Shown here one piece after another: positions 1 through 11,238 of a stretch of DNA of 64,000 nt. The notes below the pieces were generated by a model, which saw only the letters and a list, made by a program, of their open reading frames with translations, did no database searches and was not told where the DNA came from. The stretch spans positions 22,197,354 to 22,261,353 of the forward strand of contig NC_045142.1 of the NCBI RefSeq assembly GCF_008831285.2, written 5' to 3'. The stretch comes from Nymphaea colorata (lineage: Eukaryota; Streptophyta; Magnoliopsida; Nymphaeales; Nymphaeaceae). The first letter of the stretch is position 1. Every line of letters begins with the position of its first letter. The position numbers were made by a program, and so were the translations under genes.

Positions 1-196
1 CTTCAAATTCTATTGCTTGTTATATCAATTATCACGCTTCCTGATTGCAATGTAATTTTTTGTTACTTGTAAACCGAAGCATCTGGCATTTGACCACAGG
101 ATGATGCCTGTATCCAAGTTTCCTTACTAACTCATACTTTCTCTTGTCATAAGTCATGTAAAAATAACTTGCAAATGATATCCTTGTGCTTTGCAG

Positions 197-538
197 AGTG
201 CTTTAAAGCATTACAGATTAGTGTTCGATGCCATTTACACTCCCATAGATACCCGACTCCTGACTGAGGCAAAGGAGGCAGGAGCTATTCCTGTTAGTGG
301 TGTTGAGATGTTCCTTAGACAAGCAAAGGGACAGTTTGAACTCTACACCGATGGCTCTCCTGGTAACTTCAGCTGTCCCTTCCCATTTTCATTCTCACAA
401 TATCTGGCAGCCAGGGAGAATAAATTGTATTCTTCATTGTGTTCTGTTTGTTTCACTTTGTGCCTTACCAATTTTCTCATATTGGCTAATGCAGCACCTG
501 TGGACGTTATGCGAGAAGCTGTCCTAAGCAAAAAGTAG
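197..538 (+). CDS. DHD/SDH copy A, last two exons only (5' part outside window)
   Basis: These are the C-terminal exons of a bifunctional 3-dehydroquinate dehydratase/shikimate dehydrogenase. The exons are 197-362 and 495-538, joined across a GT-AG intron in phase 1, with a TAG stop at 536-538. They encode the end of the SDH domain: the helix reading VFDAIYTP, the SGVEMFLRQAKGQ motif whose Gln is a conserved substrate contact in this family, and an ending in REAVLSKK. Exon lengths (166 and 44 nt) are identical to those of copy B 8.5 kb downstream. The shared EL-Y-T and VLSK endings make A and B sister copies, distinct from C and D. Bases 1-196 are intron. The catalytic residues of both domains lie outside the window, so it cannot be assigned to the shikimate or quinate type. 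The visible exons show no damage. Confidence 0.9.
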   Translation, partial: SALKHYRLVFDAIYTPIDTRLLTEAKEAGAIPVSGVEMFLRQAKGQFELYTDGSPGNFSCPFPFSFSQYLAARENKLYSSLCSVCFTLCLTNFLILANAAPVDVMREAVLSKK

Positions 539-1903
539 AAGAAATGCTCTCAGCCATTTTACTTTTAATTTATGCATATAAATCTCCGGTGTTTGCATTC
601 TTCTTTAGTGAACTTTGTATCGAACTCTTCATCTCTCAGTAATGAGATTTTGGTAGCAATTCTTAATTCTGTTTTTGTGTCAAAACTCCTTAGATGAATT
701 TTCTGTTTTCATGATGGAATCTAGCTTATTAGCATTCTTTCCTGCATTCTGCAGTAAAACCTAGATGTCTCTGACGAATTACAGTAAATTTTGCTGATTC
801 TGCTCTCCGAAGAGATGAGCATCTCAACATTGGGTTTGGCTTTATCATCATTGTTGGACAGTCGGCCTTCCTTTGAGGAATGGTTGAACTTAATATCAAA
901 GAGGGCTTAAAACAAACTATCTGTGATTCTTAGACTTCCTCAAATTCCTTTAAATATTTATTAGAACTGAGATAATCATTCCACAAACATAAAGGTGTAG
1001 CCTATGATTCTTAGTTGTTAACTGCAAAAGTTGAGATGCTCTACGCCTCTGACACAATCACAGGCTAATGAAACCCTTTCCCAAACCTCATTCTGTTACC
1101 CAACTGAACGTATCGCCACCCATGAAGATTGGATTTCTTGAGTAAGGACCATGAAATGTCAGATTTCCTGTGACTTGTGAAGAACTGACTTAGAGAGGGA
1201 AATAGTCTCGTCTTATTGAGTAGAAGCATGAATGCCCCAATAGGTCTCTTAACCAGCTACCATCTAGGTTGAAAAGGAAGCTAGGGATCTAGAAATCGGT
1301 ACAACCAAAAATACCTACATCCCAAAACCATATCCTGCCTATTTACATCCTACCGGAGTGTTTGATAGCATGCAATGTAAAAAATGTTTCATCAAGAAAA
1401 TGGCCCTCAAAGTTCTGAGAGAAAACTTGAAAAAACTATATCACATAGATATAGTAACGAGTTCCGGTACCAGTATAGATATGGAGCACTTCCAAAAAAA
1501 ATTGGGGCCTCGGATACGGCCAACACACATGCACACACATATATAACAAAAAATAATATTTTAAACAAACAAAACAATATAAAAATCCAAAAAATTATCG
1601 GTCGCCGGAAAATCCTGTTAAACAGGTGGAGTTAGACCATACAGAACATGAACAGCTCTTCCGTTTCCGTAAAGGGCTGTCCAATTCCATTATATGTACA
1701 CTATTGTTAAGAAACGACGGACAAAATTAAACTTGGTCAAGTATGACCGAGTCCAAGAAAAGGACAGATTTGGTTATGGGCTGATACAAGTTTAATCATG
1801 TCCAAGCCATGTCCAATTGTGTATCCTTACCGGGTGCCTATGTAGTACCCATGCCGATGTCAATATAGGTACCTCGCCCAAATAAAGGTATCCATCTGAC
1901 ATA

Positions 1904-2124
1904 GTGACCAAGGGGTTGTAGCGCATTGGGCGGCAAGGAGTTTGAGGTTCAAATCTCGTGGTCGCTGTCATGACCTAGTGCGCTCATCCTCTATACCGTA
2001 ATAGGTCTGATGCAAGCTTTATGAACCGTAGGGGCGATGAGCTCATGGGGGAGGTATGAGCTCATGGGGGAAGTAGTTGCCTCTCTTCGGGGTGATAAAG
2101 ATGAACCACTCACCCTAAAAAAAA
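1904..2124 (+). mobile_element. tRNA-derived SINE
   Basis: The 5' part looks like a degenerate tRNA. GTGACCA at 1904 can pair with TGGTCGC at 1959-1965 as an acceptor stem. TAGCGCATTGG near 1919 resembles an A box, and GGTTCAAATC near 1947 is a near-perfect B box. A tRNA-unrelated body of about 150 bp follows, with a 20-bp tandem repeat of the words GAGCTCATGGGGG, ending in an A8 run near 2117-2124. This layout is that of a tRNA-derived SINE. At 62 nt the tRNA-like part has no room for an anticodon arm, so it is not a functional tRNA. Target-site duplications were not resolved. Confidence 0.55.
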
Positions 2125-3774
2125 GGAAGACAGATAAAATAACACATTATATTTCTACCAACCTTTCTTCTTTCTATTGAACAAGTGGAGATTGTGTAGA
2201 TGGCTGTCAGTCAACTTAGAAAGTTTTTAGGTGGAACTGGAAGCCCTGGCTAGGTGGGTGAAGGTTTTGTTGGTATATTTGTTAATATTTACTAGAGTAA
2301 GAGCTAGTATGAATGAGATGGAAGCTTGTTCAATATATATTGGGTGCACAGTCATAAAAAAATGTTCTTGCGTTTTAAACGTAAGGTTTTTCTCAAGTGT
2401 AATATGTCAACCCTGAAAAAAAAGCAAAAAAAAAAAAGAATTTTTTTTTTTGAAACATTTAAAAAAAACTGAAACTGAGGAAAAACGAAAATAAGTGAGA
2501 CATTAATAACACCAACATAAAAAAAATAAGTAAACAAGCAACAAACAAAAATTTAAAAATGAATACAAGCAGTTTGGTAAGAAAAAAACATGAAAACGAT
2601 GCTTAAAATGAAAAAAAAAGGGAAAATGGCTAAAAAACACATTTTTTTGCATTTTTTTGTTTACACATTTTTTTAAACTACGTTTTTTTTTTTAAGTTTC
2701 AACAACTGACTTTTTTAAATGCATTTTTTGTGACTACGATTGAATGGATGTGTTCGGGTGCTTGAATTTACAAAAATGGCCCTGTCATTCATTGTCCAAG
2801 GCCTAAAGAGTTTCCCCTATAAGGCGAAAATGGGAAAAAAATTGTTCTCTCATTTTACCAACCTTAAGAAGAAGGCATTTATAATTAAAGCTCTAATCCA
2901 ACATCTCTCACTTAACCATGAGAGTAAAAAAATCATTGTTCACAAATCCACATACTCTTCAATGTTCACATTACAAGGAAACTAAATAAGCAAACAAGGT
3001 GATTGACATTATTTATGTCATATTAGTGCTGATGGGAATTTGCCACAAGTACAGAGGCATTTTCAGAAAGCTTAAGTTCATAAATCATGGATCATGTTTG
3101 CAACACAATACATAAGAGAGGAACCAATTTGCAAAAAGAAAAAAAATAACGTCCCTTTTTTTGCATTGGAAAACAATGCAGAAATAATCACTGATGCCAA
3201 GTCACCGACGCTAAAACTTTTAGTACTTTTTTTAAGGGGAAAAAGAAAAGGAAAATTACTATACACAAAAAAGGGAATTTTCTATCAAGTTTTGTTCTTT
3301 TCTTTGCTTTCATTGAGAAAAGGGCTTGTTGTGCTTCAATTAGTTGGACCCTAGGAGTGTTCAATGAGTCGAACACACTTAAGCTTGAGTCTTCAACTCA
3401 AACTCGCTCAGCTAGGCTCAACTTAAACTCGACTCCGCTCAGCTAAGCTCAACTTAAACTCGACTTGTTTCACAAATGAACCGATTTCGAGTTAGGCAGA
3501 TTCGGCTGGTCTAAACTCGTGGTAAGAGAACATGTTGAAGACCTTTCACATTTTATTTAAAAAAAAAAAATTGTTTAAATGGGGCTTCCTTGTAACTTGC
3601 AATAGGTGAGTTCCGAGATGGAGTCCCTTTTGTCTCTTTTCAATGAAAAAAATATTTTTTTTAATAAATGGCTTGGCTAAGCTCAAATCAAATCTCGCAA
3701 GTTCAAATCTTTGAGATGTGGAATGTTTCGAACAACTTTAACAACATGTTGCTAAAAAAATAATCGATATATGA

Positions 3775-3985
3775 GCATCAACAATGGGTGATGGAGCCAA
3801 GAATTTTTTGTCGCAGCCAAACTATAGTTTCAAAATTCGAACAGGGGCCAAAATATCAATTTTTAAAATTTTTATATATATTAAACTAAACTTTTTATAT
3901 TTACATATAAGTTTTTAAAGTGTTTTTTAAAATCTGAGAGGGGCCAAGGCCCCTACTGCGCCCCCCTTCCCTTAGCCCCTGGGTC
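3775..3985. repeat. Dispersed repeat with GGGGCCAA/GGCCCC ends
   Basis: An AT-rich core, including a stretch of TTTTATATATATTAAAC type, is flanked by AGGGGCCAAAAT on the left and GAGAGGGGCCAAGGCCCC on the right. A related sequence (GAGGGGCGAGC followed by AATTCAAAATTTTTAA) recurs at about 29930-30080, so it is a dispersed family. No ORF and no certain ends. The superfamily cannot be assigned. Confidence 0.4.
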
Positions 3986-4479
3986 TAAATAGTGCCCAAG
4001 TGAAAATCGAAGCTCCCTAGAAACTCGATTTCAAAGCTCAATTTTCTATTAATGCAATTGAAACTTTACTGATGAAAACCGAAGTCTTATTGCTTTTCAG
4101 GGCTGCATTGGTACTTACGTTGGTACTCATGTTGCACGTCTATTCATCTCTCCTTTCCTAATATGAGAGCTGATTGGCCTTTTATCAGCCAACCAGTGAG
4201 GAAACACCCCAAAAATCTTATTTTATAGGATCCAAAAATTAAACAACTTATACTAATTTTATTTTACAGGATCCCAAAATTAAACAACTTATAATAATTT
4301 TAGAAAAAACAATGAGGGTGTCATGCATCTCCTAAACCAATGTGACTTCTTCTATTTCTTCATTGTTCCTACAAATTCCCGGTGACCGGGAGACCAACAA
4401 CCTGCCCACAAAAAAGAGACTTGAAGCCCCCCTCATTCTCCTACCCCCAGAGTCCTAAACTGTGTTGAGGACCAAGGTG

Positions 4480-4615
4480 GAAGGTGTGGGTATGGTACAC
4501 TCTTCAAATATTGTTGCGATCCCACCGTTTGTGGTTCAAGAGAAGTAGCACTCACATGAATCGAACCACTACCTACTCGATAAGCTAGGTTACACCGCTT
4601 GAAGTCAGAGTGTTG
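4480..4615 (-). mobile_element. SINE-like tRNA-derived unit (minus strand)
   Basis: Read on the minus strand, the sequence has a B-box match GGTTCGATTC (plus-strand positions 4558-4567), preceded about 30 nt upstream by CCTAGCTTATCGAG, which resembles an A box. The internal pol III promoter layout suggests a second, degenerate SINE or a tRNA relic. No poly(A) tail or target duplication was resolved, so the limits are approximate. Confidence 0.35.
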
Positions 4616-5354
4616 ATATAAATTAAAAAGATGTTGTTGGCCTCCATTTCCCTTCTACTGTCGCTGACGAACCCACCTTGTCTGCAAAGCAGGTTATATG
4701 TTCGGCCCTCATGCATGCATGGGATATAAAATTACCATAAAGTCCAGGGCATATAAAGAAGAAGAGCCCCCTCCTATAAGGGAGAAAAAAGGAAATTAAA
4801 TGGAGATAAAAAAATTGTGTGTAAAGCGGGGTTCAAGCATGTGCATGCAGGCACATGGCGTAGCAGGCACATCTCATACGATTTATCAAGTCACATGGCG
4901 TAGCAGGCACGTGACCTAAGTTAAAACGATGCATCAGTACCATTCTGAAACCCCACGCAGCCCAAGAATCCAAGACTTTGGAAGCATGCAGCAGAATGGA
5001 GGGAAAGGTTCTTGCTCTTTTTTGGGCAGTGAAAAATGAAAACAATACATGAATATTAAAATCTGTAAACTGTAGCTTGTCCAAACTAATGTTAACAAAA
5101 TATATCGGCAGCCTTGCTGATCCGGTGAACCGGCTCAAGCAAATCAGCGTTGATTATGTGATCTACTTACCATATTAAATGTTGAATCTTCTGCACTTAT
5201 CCCTCCGTTTATTCTTGTTTGATAAGATAACAATCATATAATGCTCACTGTAATCTGTGATCTTCTCCCAAGTGCCATTTTTGCTTCTTTTTTTTTTCTT
5301 TTACCCAATTGAATGGAGATGGAAACTATTATTGATGCCCTTCGTACATGAAAA

Positions 5355-5361
5355 TATAAAT
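5355..5361 (+). promoter_or_regulatory. Putative TATA box of DHD/SDH copy B
   Basis: TATAAAT lies 95 bp upstream of the copy B start codon, which would leave a 5' leader of roughly 60-70 nt. This is only a sequence match to the plant TATA consensus. Confidence 0.3.
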
Positions 5362-5455
5362 GCAGTGTGCCCACTGGTGAAATTCTATGGTGTCCTTCTC
5401 CACTGAAAGAAAAGAGCAAGGTAGCTTCTGAACTTAGAGTTGGAGTTGAGGAGAG

Positions 5456-8400
5456 ATGGCTCTGCTATGTGTTCCTCTTGTAGCTTCATCCGTGGAAAAG
5501 ATGCTGCTCGATGCAGACAGGGCCAAGGCAAGTGGTGCTGATGTTGTGGAGTTGAGGTTGGACTGCCTCAAGAATTTTCAGCCTCGCCAGGACTTGGGTG
5601 TGCTGTTGAGAGAGAAGAAGCTGCCAACAATAGTTACATACAGGTAAACAGTCGGAGGATCACATTTTCCTTAGTTGTAACTTCACAGAATTTTTCACTG
5701 CTAGTGGGCTTTGTTTCAGAAGCTGTTTATGCTTTTACTTGCTTCTTAGTCTCTGAAGTATCACAATCATGGCACTCTGAGGTAGCTTCTCATAAAGCAT
5801 AAGCTAAGCTACTATCTGCTGCAACTCTGTTTTGGTTCTAAACAAAGAAAGAAATGGATTAAAGAAGAAATGAACAACAGAAAGCTTGAAAGGAAGTAGG
5901 ACAGATGTGGTGTTTTGATTTTAACACTTAATAGATTGGCATTTCAATGGAGTTCTTGTTCTCATAATGCTGTGCAATATTATGTGAAGTCCTGGCGCTC
6001 TGTAACTAGACTTTTTAAGAAATTTGTTGATTCCAGACCAAAATGGGATGGTGGTCGAACTGAAATTGATGAACAGAAAAGACTGGATGCACTTCGTCTG
6101 GCTGTTGAACTAGGATCTGACTATGTCGATGTGGAGCTTAAGGTAATTTCCTGAACTACTTGTGAAACACTCACCCTTGACTATTAAAAGAAGTTCCCAA
6201 GAAAGTCAGCATGTATTGAGCAACCTACAAAGAACAAATTGAAGAAACTATGAAGAATGATTCAGTTATAACCCTTTGTATTTTGTAGAATGTTAGTGAT
6301 TGAAGGATCGTGGATCAATAGGTTATCTAAGCGATGTAGCACAACGAATATGATCCTTTTGTTGTCTCTCCTCTGTTTTTGCAGGTAGCTGATGAATTCA
6401 TAAAATCAATCTCTGAAAAGAGGCCAGAGATGCTGAAGGTCATTGTATCATCATGTAACTACGAAAATACTCCCTCTGTTGAGATTCTGACCAGCCTCGC
6501 AGCAAAAATTCGATCTGCTGGAGCTGATATAGTTAAGATTGCAACAACTGCCAAAGACATTACAGACGTGTCTCGGGTGTTTCAAGTATGCACTAGTTGC
6601 AAGGTGCTGTACACATGCTTTTTGTGCTACTTCTTATGTGAGATGGAGATGATGATCTATATCACGTCAATCTTCAAATCCTAGCAGATTAGTCTGTTCA
6701 ATGAAACATTGTCAGACAAATTACAGAACTTGTACAGAATTAATTAACTATAAATATAATGAAGTTAAACTTTAAGTGGAGAAATTACATAGGTGATTGT
6801 TGCAGCATTTGACATGAAGTCCTTTTCTCCAAACTCGGTTTTGGTAACAGGATCTATGATAATAGAGCAATAATAACACAAACTTCTCTCCAGGTTCCAA
6901 TCATAGGACTGGTTATGGGCGATAGGGGTGTGATCTCCAGATTGTTTGCCTCAAAGTTTGGAGGATACCTTACTTATGCAGCTCTTGATGGTGGAATAGA
7001 ATCAGCTGTTGGAGAACCAACAATCAAAAAAATGCTCGATGTGTATAACTTTAGGAGGGTGGGAAGAGACACCCAGATATTTGGCCTCATAGGGAATCCT
7101 GTCTACCACAGCAAATCACCATTTGTGTACAACAAAGCTTTCAGCTTTTTGGGGCTTAATGCAGTCTTTGTGCATTTTTTGGTGGATGACCTTCCAAGTT
7201 TCCTCAACGTCTATTCGTCGCCAGATTTTGCTGGATTCAGGTGTAGTTCTTCTCTGATGATAGTGTGGTTATCAAAAGGATCTTTTATTGTTGAAGTGTC
7301 TAAACTCTAAAGTTTTCTGGATATTTAATAAGTTTTCTGGATATTGAAGTGATAAAAATTTACCATTTTTCATGCTCCAGTCCTATTCTTTAATAATTTT
7401 GACACAATTATGAGACAACCTATACTGATGACATCCCTCAAAAAAATAAGTCTTTACATTTTTCCCCTGTTAATTGCATGAATGGGCTGCAGTTGCACAA
7501 TTCCACATAAGGAGATCATGTGCAGATCTTGTGACGAAGTTGATCCTATTGCTAAGGTAATAGGTGGAGAATATTTCTGAGCTCATCTAGTTGCTTTCTG
7601 TCATATACTCACAAAGTGATGAACTCTTTCTCTTCATGTCAAAGTTTGAAGAGTAAATCTGGTTAATAGTTACGTCTGCATTATGTGGGATGTAGGCCAT
7701 GGGGGCTGTAAATACGACCATCAGACGCGATGGGAAACTGATTGGTTGCAACACTGATTACATTGGTGCCATCTCTGCAATTGAAGAGGCACTAAGAGGT
7801 TTCACGTATTAAACTTCCTAATCTGATACTTTAGCTAATGCTAACTCCATTGCCTGATAATTATGTTTGGTGTGATTCAACCCAGCTGCAAATATTCAAG
7901 GTAATATTCCTGGTGGCTCACCTGTTGCTGGGAAACTCCTTGTTATCATGGGAGCTGGAGGAACTGGTAAAGCACTTTCTTATATTGCCAAAGAGAAAGG
8001 AGCCAGGGTGGTCATTGCAAATCGCACTTATGGTACAGTGCATTCTAACCAGAAGTTTTAAGACTTTCAGTGAAAAGATCATCGTTTACCTAATATAGCT
8101 TTGAATGTTTGATCCATGCAATTTAGACAGTCCTAATTTGATGTGCTTATGAGAATACCTCCCCTTTACTCCGTATTCTCAGAGATGCTCATGGTTTCAA
8201 ATCTATTGAGTTTAAATTCATCCTTGTCTGCCCATCTGCAAAATCAAATTTCATGCTGATAATCTGACTATTCTTAAACTTTCCGATAATGAGGCAAATG
8301 TAATCACTGTTGCTTCTCATTGAGTAGAACGAGCTGAAAAGCTCGCACAGGCCATTGGTGGTCAGGCGATCCCTTTGTCTGAACTAGAAGACTTCCATCC

Positions 8401-9044
8401 AGAAGAAGAAATGATCCTTGCAAACACAACATCTGTCGGAATGTACCCAAATACTGGTGTATCACCAATTCCAAAGGTTTGTCTTCTTCTCTAATCCTTG
8501 TTAACAAACCTCTTCAAATTCAGCTGCTTTGAATATTACTCGTTGCAATTACTGATTCTAATTTAGTTTCCTATCATCTTTAACATGAAACCTCTGGTAC
8601 TGAAAACACAATGCGACTCCCGCATCCAAGCTTACCAAAAAATATTGTTCTCTTTCTTCTGCTGATACTACCGGTGCTGGTTTTGCAGCATGCTTTGAAG
8701 CATTACATATTGGTATTTGATGCAATTTATACTCCTAGGGATACCCAACTCTTGATTGATGCAAAGGAAGCAGGAGCTATTATTGCAGATGGTGTTGAGA
8801 TGTTTCTTAGACAGGCAAAGGGACAGATTGAACTCTACACCAACCGCTCTCCTGGTAAATTTCAGAACATCTATCGTTCCTCATTCGCATTCTCACTATT
8901 CTTAGAGTCTAATGGTAACGTACTATGAATTCTGTAATTCTTCATATTATGCTTCAGTTCAGTTGAACTCTTGCTGACAATTTGCTCATGATTGATGCAG
9001 CACCAATGCATATTATGGAAGAAGCTGTGCTAAGCAAGGATTAG
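5456..9044 (+). CDS. DHD/SDH copy B: shikimate-type SDH with altered dehydratase active site
   Basis: Exons 5456-5643, 6037-6142, 6385-6603, 6894-7240, 7493-7556, 7696-7798, 7886-8032, 8328-8476, 8689-8854 and 9001-9044 join in frame to 510 codons. The N-terminal half is type I dehydroquinate dehydratase: the Schiff-base Lys is K149 (IVKIATTA), but the usual catalytic His of VSSHNY is Cys122. The C-terminal half is shikimate dehydrogenase. It has S244-K245-S246, T289 and K293 (SCTIPHK), N327-T328-D329, a glycine-rich GAGGTGK loop, and NADP-type N388-R389-T390. The usual VSG before EMF is ADG. These residues predict 3-dehydroshikimate/shikimate interconversion with NADP(H) and weak or absent dehydratase activity. 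Translation starts at the DHD domain with no transit peptide, suggesting a cytosolic enzyme. The exon 3 donor (AAG|GTGCTG) was chosen by homology. Confidence 0.93.
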
Positions 9045-9509
9045 AAGAAATGCCCACGTCAATTCCCCTTCGATTTAAATCTCTGCTGCTTCTATTTGTC
9101 TTACTAGAAAGGAACTCTTGGTGATCTGTATTTTGCAAAGGTTCTTGTTTCTTGTTAAATTTCAAACCTCTTGGATGAACTGTCAATGACGTTTTGAGTG
9201 TGGAATCTACCTTACCTTGTCTTCTTGCATTTCCATTAAAACCTGGGGGTGTAGAAGCTCATAGTTTATGTGCCACTCTAGACCATCGCTTTGAGAAGGG
9301 AATGCAAAACTTTATTTGTTAACACTTTCAAAAAATTAATTTTGCCCCTAAAATTTTTTGAAAAATATACTGGGGACCTAAATGAAAGTTTTCATAAATT
9401 TTTTTTAGCATACTACCCACCCCCAACAACCCACAAGAAAAAAATCCAGATTCACCCTTGTTTGCATGTTTTAGTGAACATGCCTACCAAATGGATACTG
9501 GGAATTAGG

Positions 9510-9850
9510 GCTGCACAACGAGCCAGTCACTCACTAAAAAAAAACTTGGCTCGTGCCTGACTTGTTTACAAATGAGCCGAGTTCGAGCTTACAAAGATAC
9601 TCGAAACAACAAATGAGTCGAGTTTGTTCAGGAACTCGACTTGTTTATACTCGGCTCGTAAACCGATAGTCTATATAATATTGCCAAAACCGATTCACCG
9701 AATCATTGGTTTTAACTTTTAAGGCAAAAGCAATTTTCCAAAAGTTACATGAGTTCAACACTTACACTAGTTAACGAGTTGATGCTTATACGAGTTAAAT
9801 GAGTTAAATAAATTAAATGAGTCGAGTTCGAGCTCAATTTTGTGTAGTCA
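9510..9850. repeat. Degenerate CTCGA/TCGAG-rich dispersed repeat
   Basis: GAGCCGAGTTCGAGC, ACTCGACTTG and GAGTCGAGTTCGAGC words appear in both orientations. The same vocabulary occurs at 3360-3540 and at 11640-12010 inside intron 1 of copy C. It is non-coding and the ends are unclear. Confidence 0.45.
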
Positions 9851-10242
9851 GAGCACTAGTAGTAGCAGACAGTCAAAGCTTCACCCATTCAGTAGCAGAC
9901 AGTCGGATCTTCACCCGTTCAAAAGAATCCTTTAAACAAATTTTAACTAAACACTGTGGCAGCTGGTAGGTGAACCGAGCGGCTATTTCAATTCTAAGAC
10001 TTTTAAGTGTCCAAGATAAAATTACTATAAAGTTCAAATTAATCGTTATATAACTAAATTGACGAGTTCACTCCTACAAAATTATTATTCATAAAGTCAT
10101 ATTTGGTAGCTCACCATATTGCAAATGGGTGCATATGGTATTTAATTGGTCATCCAACATTCAGAAAATGTATACGCGCGCGAAGATACTTTTATAGATC
10201 TTTGTGGCTGACCAACAAAAAACTTAGGCGTGTCCTTCTCAA

Positions 10243-10249
10243 TATAAAA
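10243..10249 (+). promoter_or_regulatory. Putative TATA box of DHD/SDH copy C
   Basis: TATAAAA lies about 240 bp upstream of the copy C start codon, implying a leader of about 210 nt that contains a GAAAGAAAGA purine-rich tract. Consensus match only. Confidence 0.3.
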
Positions 10250-10490
10250 AAGCTAGGCCTGCTTTCCGTGAAATTTCCCTATTTTTCTAATGTATTTTGA
10301 AATATTCCCGTGAAAGAGCCTTAAGTTTTGCCATTTAATGCAGTAAGTTGTGCCAATTCTAGTGGCATCCTTTCTCCTTGATTCACCATAGAAAGAAGCA
10401 AGGAGTTTCTCTTGAGAGTGTAGGACGATCTCTTAGCTTCTCTTTGATTCAGTGGAGAAAGAAAGAAAGAGGTTGATCTTTTTGAGAGCA

Positions 10491-11200
10491 ATGGCGGAGA
10501 AAGCCACTCTTCTCTGTGCTCCACTATCTGCATCTTCTGTGGAGAAGATGTTGCACCAGATCGACGAAGCCGTGGCTGCCGGCGCGGACCTCGTGGAGAT
10601 CAGACTGGACCATCTTCGCAACTTTCAGCCACACCAAGATCTTGAAGTCCTGCTGAAGGGAAGAAAACTCCCAGTTCTCGTTACTTATAGGTACGAGCCA
10701 CCAGTTCTTTCCGGCGAAATCTCCGACCATTTTCCTTCCTCTTTCTTCTTTTCCTTTTCCGGCCGGAGCTGCTTGATAGCATAGCTAAGAATTTTAAGTT
10801 GAGGAGCACTAATTTAAAATTTTTCTTGATATATATCAGTGAGTAAATCGTTTACGAAAATATAAAAGATTTTTGTGAGGTTAGTTCCGACAACTGCTAG
10901 CTCGGCCGCTAGAGCGGCTTGGAGCAATGGATTGGTCGGCAAGGGGACATGCTTGTGTCTGGAGGACAATCATAGCTGGCGTTGTACTCTGGAGGACAAT
11001 CATAGCTGGCGTTGTATTATGCAGTGCACAATTTCTCGTGCACTAGTATAGTATGGTTAATGAATGTGAAGTCAAAATTAAAAAATAAAAATAATATGAA
11101 AAACATTTATTTTTAATAATTACCAAGATATCATTCTCTCCTTCAATCTGCCCCAACCCAAGTATAAAGGTAATAAAATAATAACCATCTGACGACAGAA

Positions 11201-11238
<38 letters not shown>

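Larger units (their letters stand above)
539..5455. other. Intergenic region between DHD/SDH copies A and B
   Basis: No gene-like coding signal is seen in these 4.9 kb. The open frames are short and lie in homopolymer-rich DNA (many A8-A11 and T8-T11 runs at 2400-2720). It contains a tRNA-derived SINE at about 1904-2124, a second SINE-like unit on the minus strand near 4480-4615, a stretch rich in the words CTCGACTC and AACTCG at 3360-3540 that recurs elsewhere in the window, and a repeat at 3775-3985 ending in GGCCCC-rich words. The last 150 bases hold the putative promoter of copy B. Confidence 0.6.
9045..10490. other. Intergenic region between DHD/SDH copies B and C
   Basis: No gene seen. 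About 9510-9850 is a degenerate repeat rich in GAGTCGAGTTCGAGC and ACTCGGCTCG words, of the same kind as 3360-3540 and 11640-12010. The last 250 bp form the probable promoter and leader of copy C. Confidence 0.55.

Noticed and set aside
1904-1965. Functional tRNA gene
   Set aside because: Only about 62 nt between the acceptor-stem halves, no anticodon arm, and a SINE-like body with poly(A) follows.
6588-6603. Alternative exon 3 donor of copy B at CAA|GTATGC
   Set aside because: It has a good consensus but would remove the VCTSCK segment that aligns with conserved residues before the next exon in copies C and D.
10452-10490. Upstream start of DHD/SDH copy C
   Set aside because: The codon at 10452 is GTG. 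The first in-frame ATG is 10491, matching the start of copies B and D.
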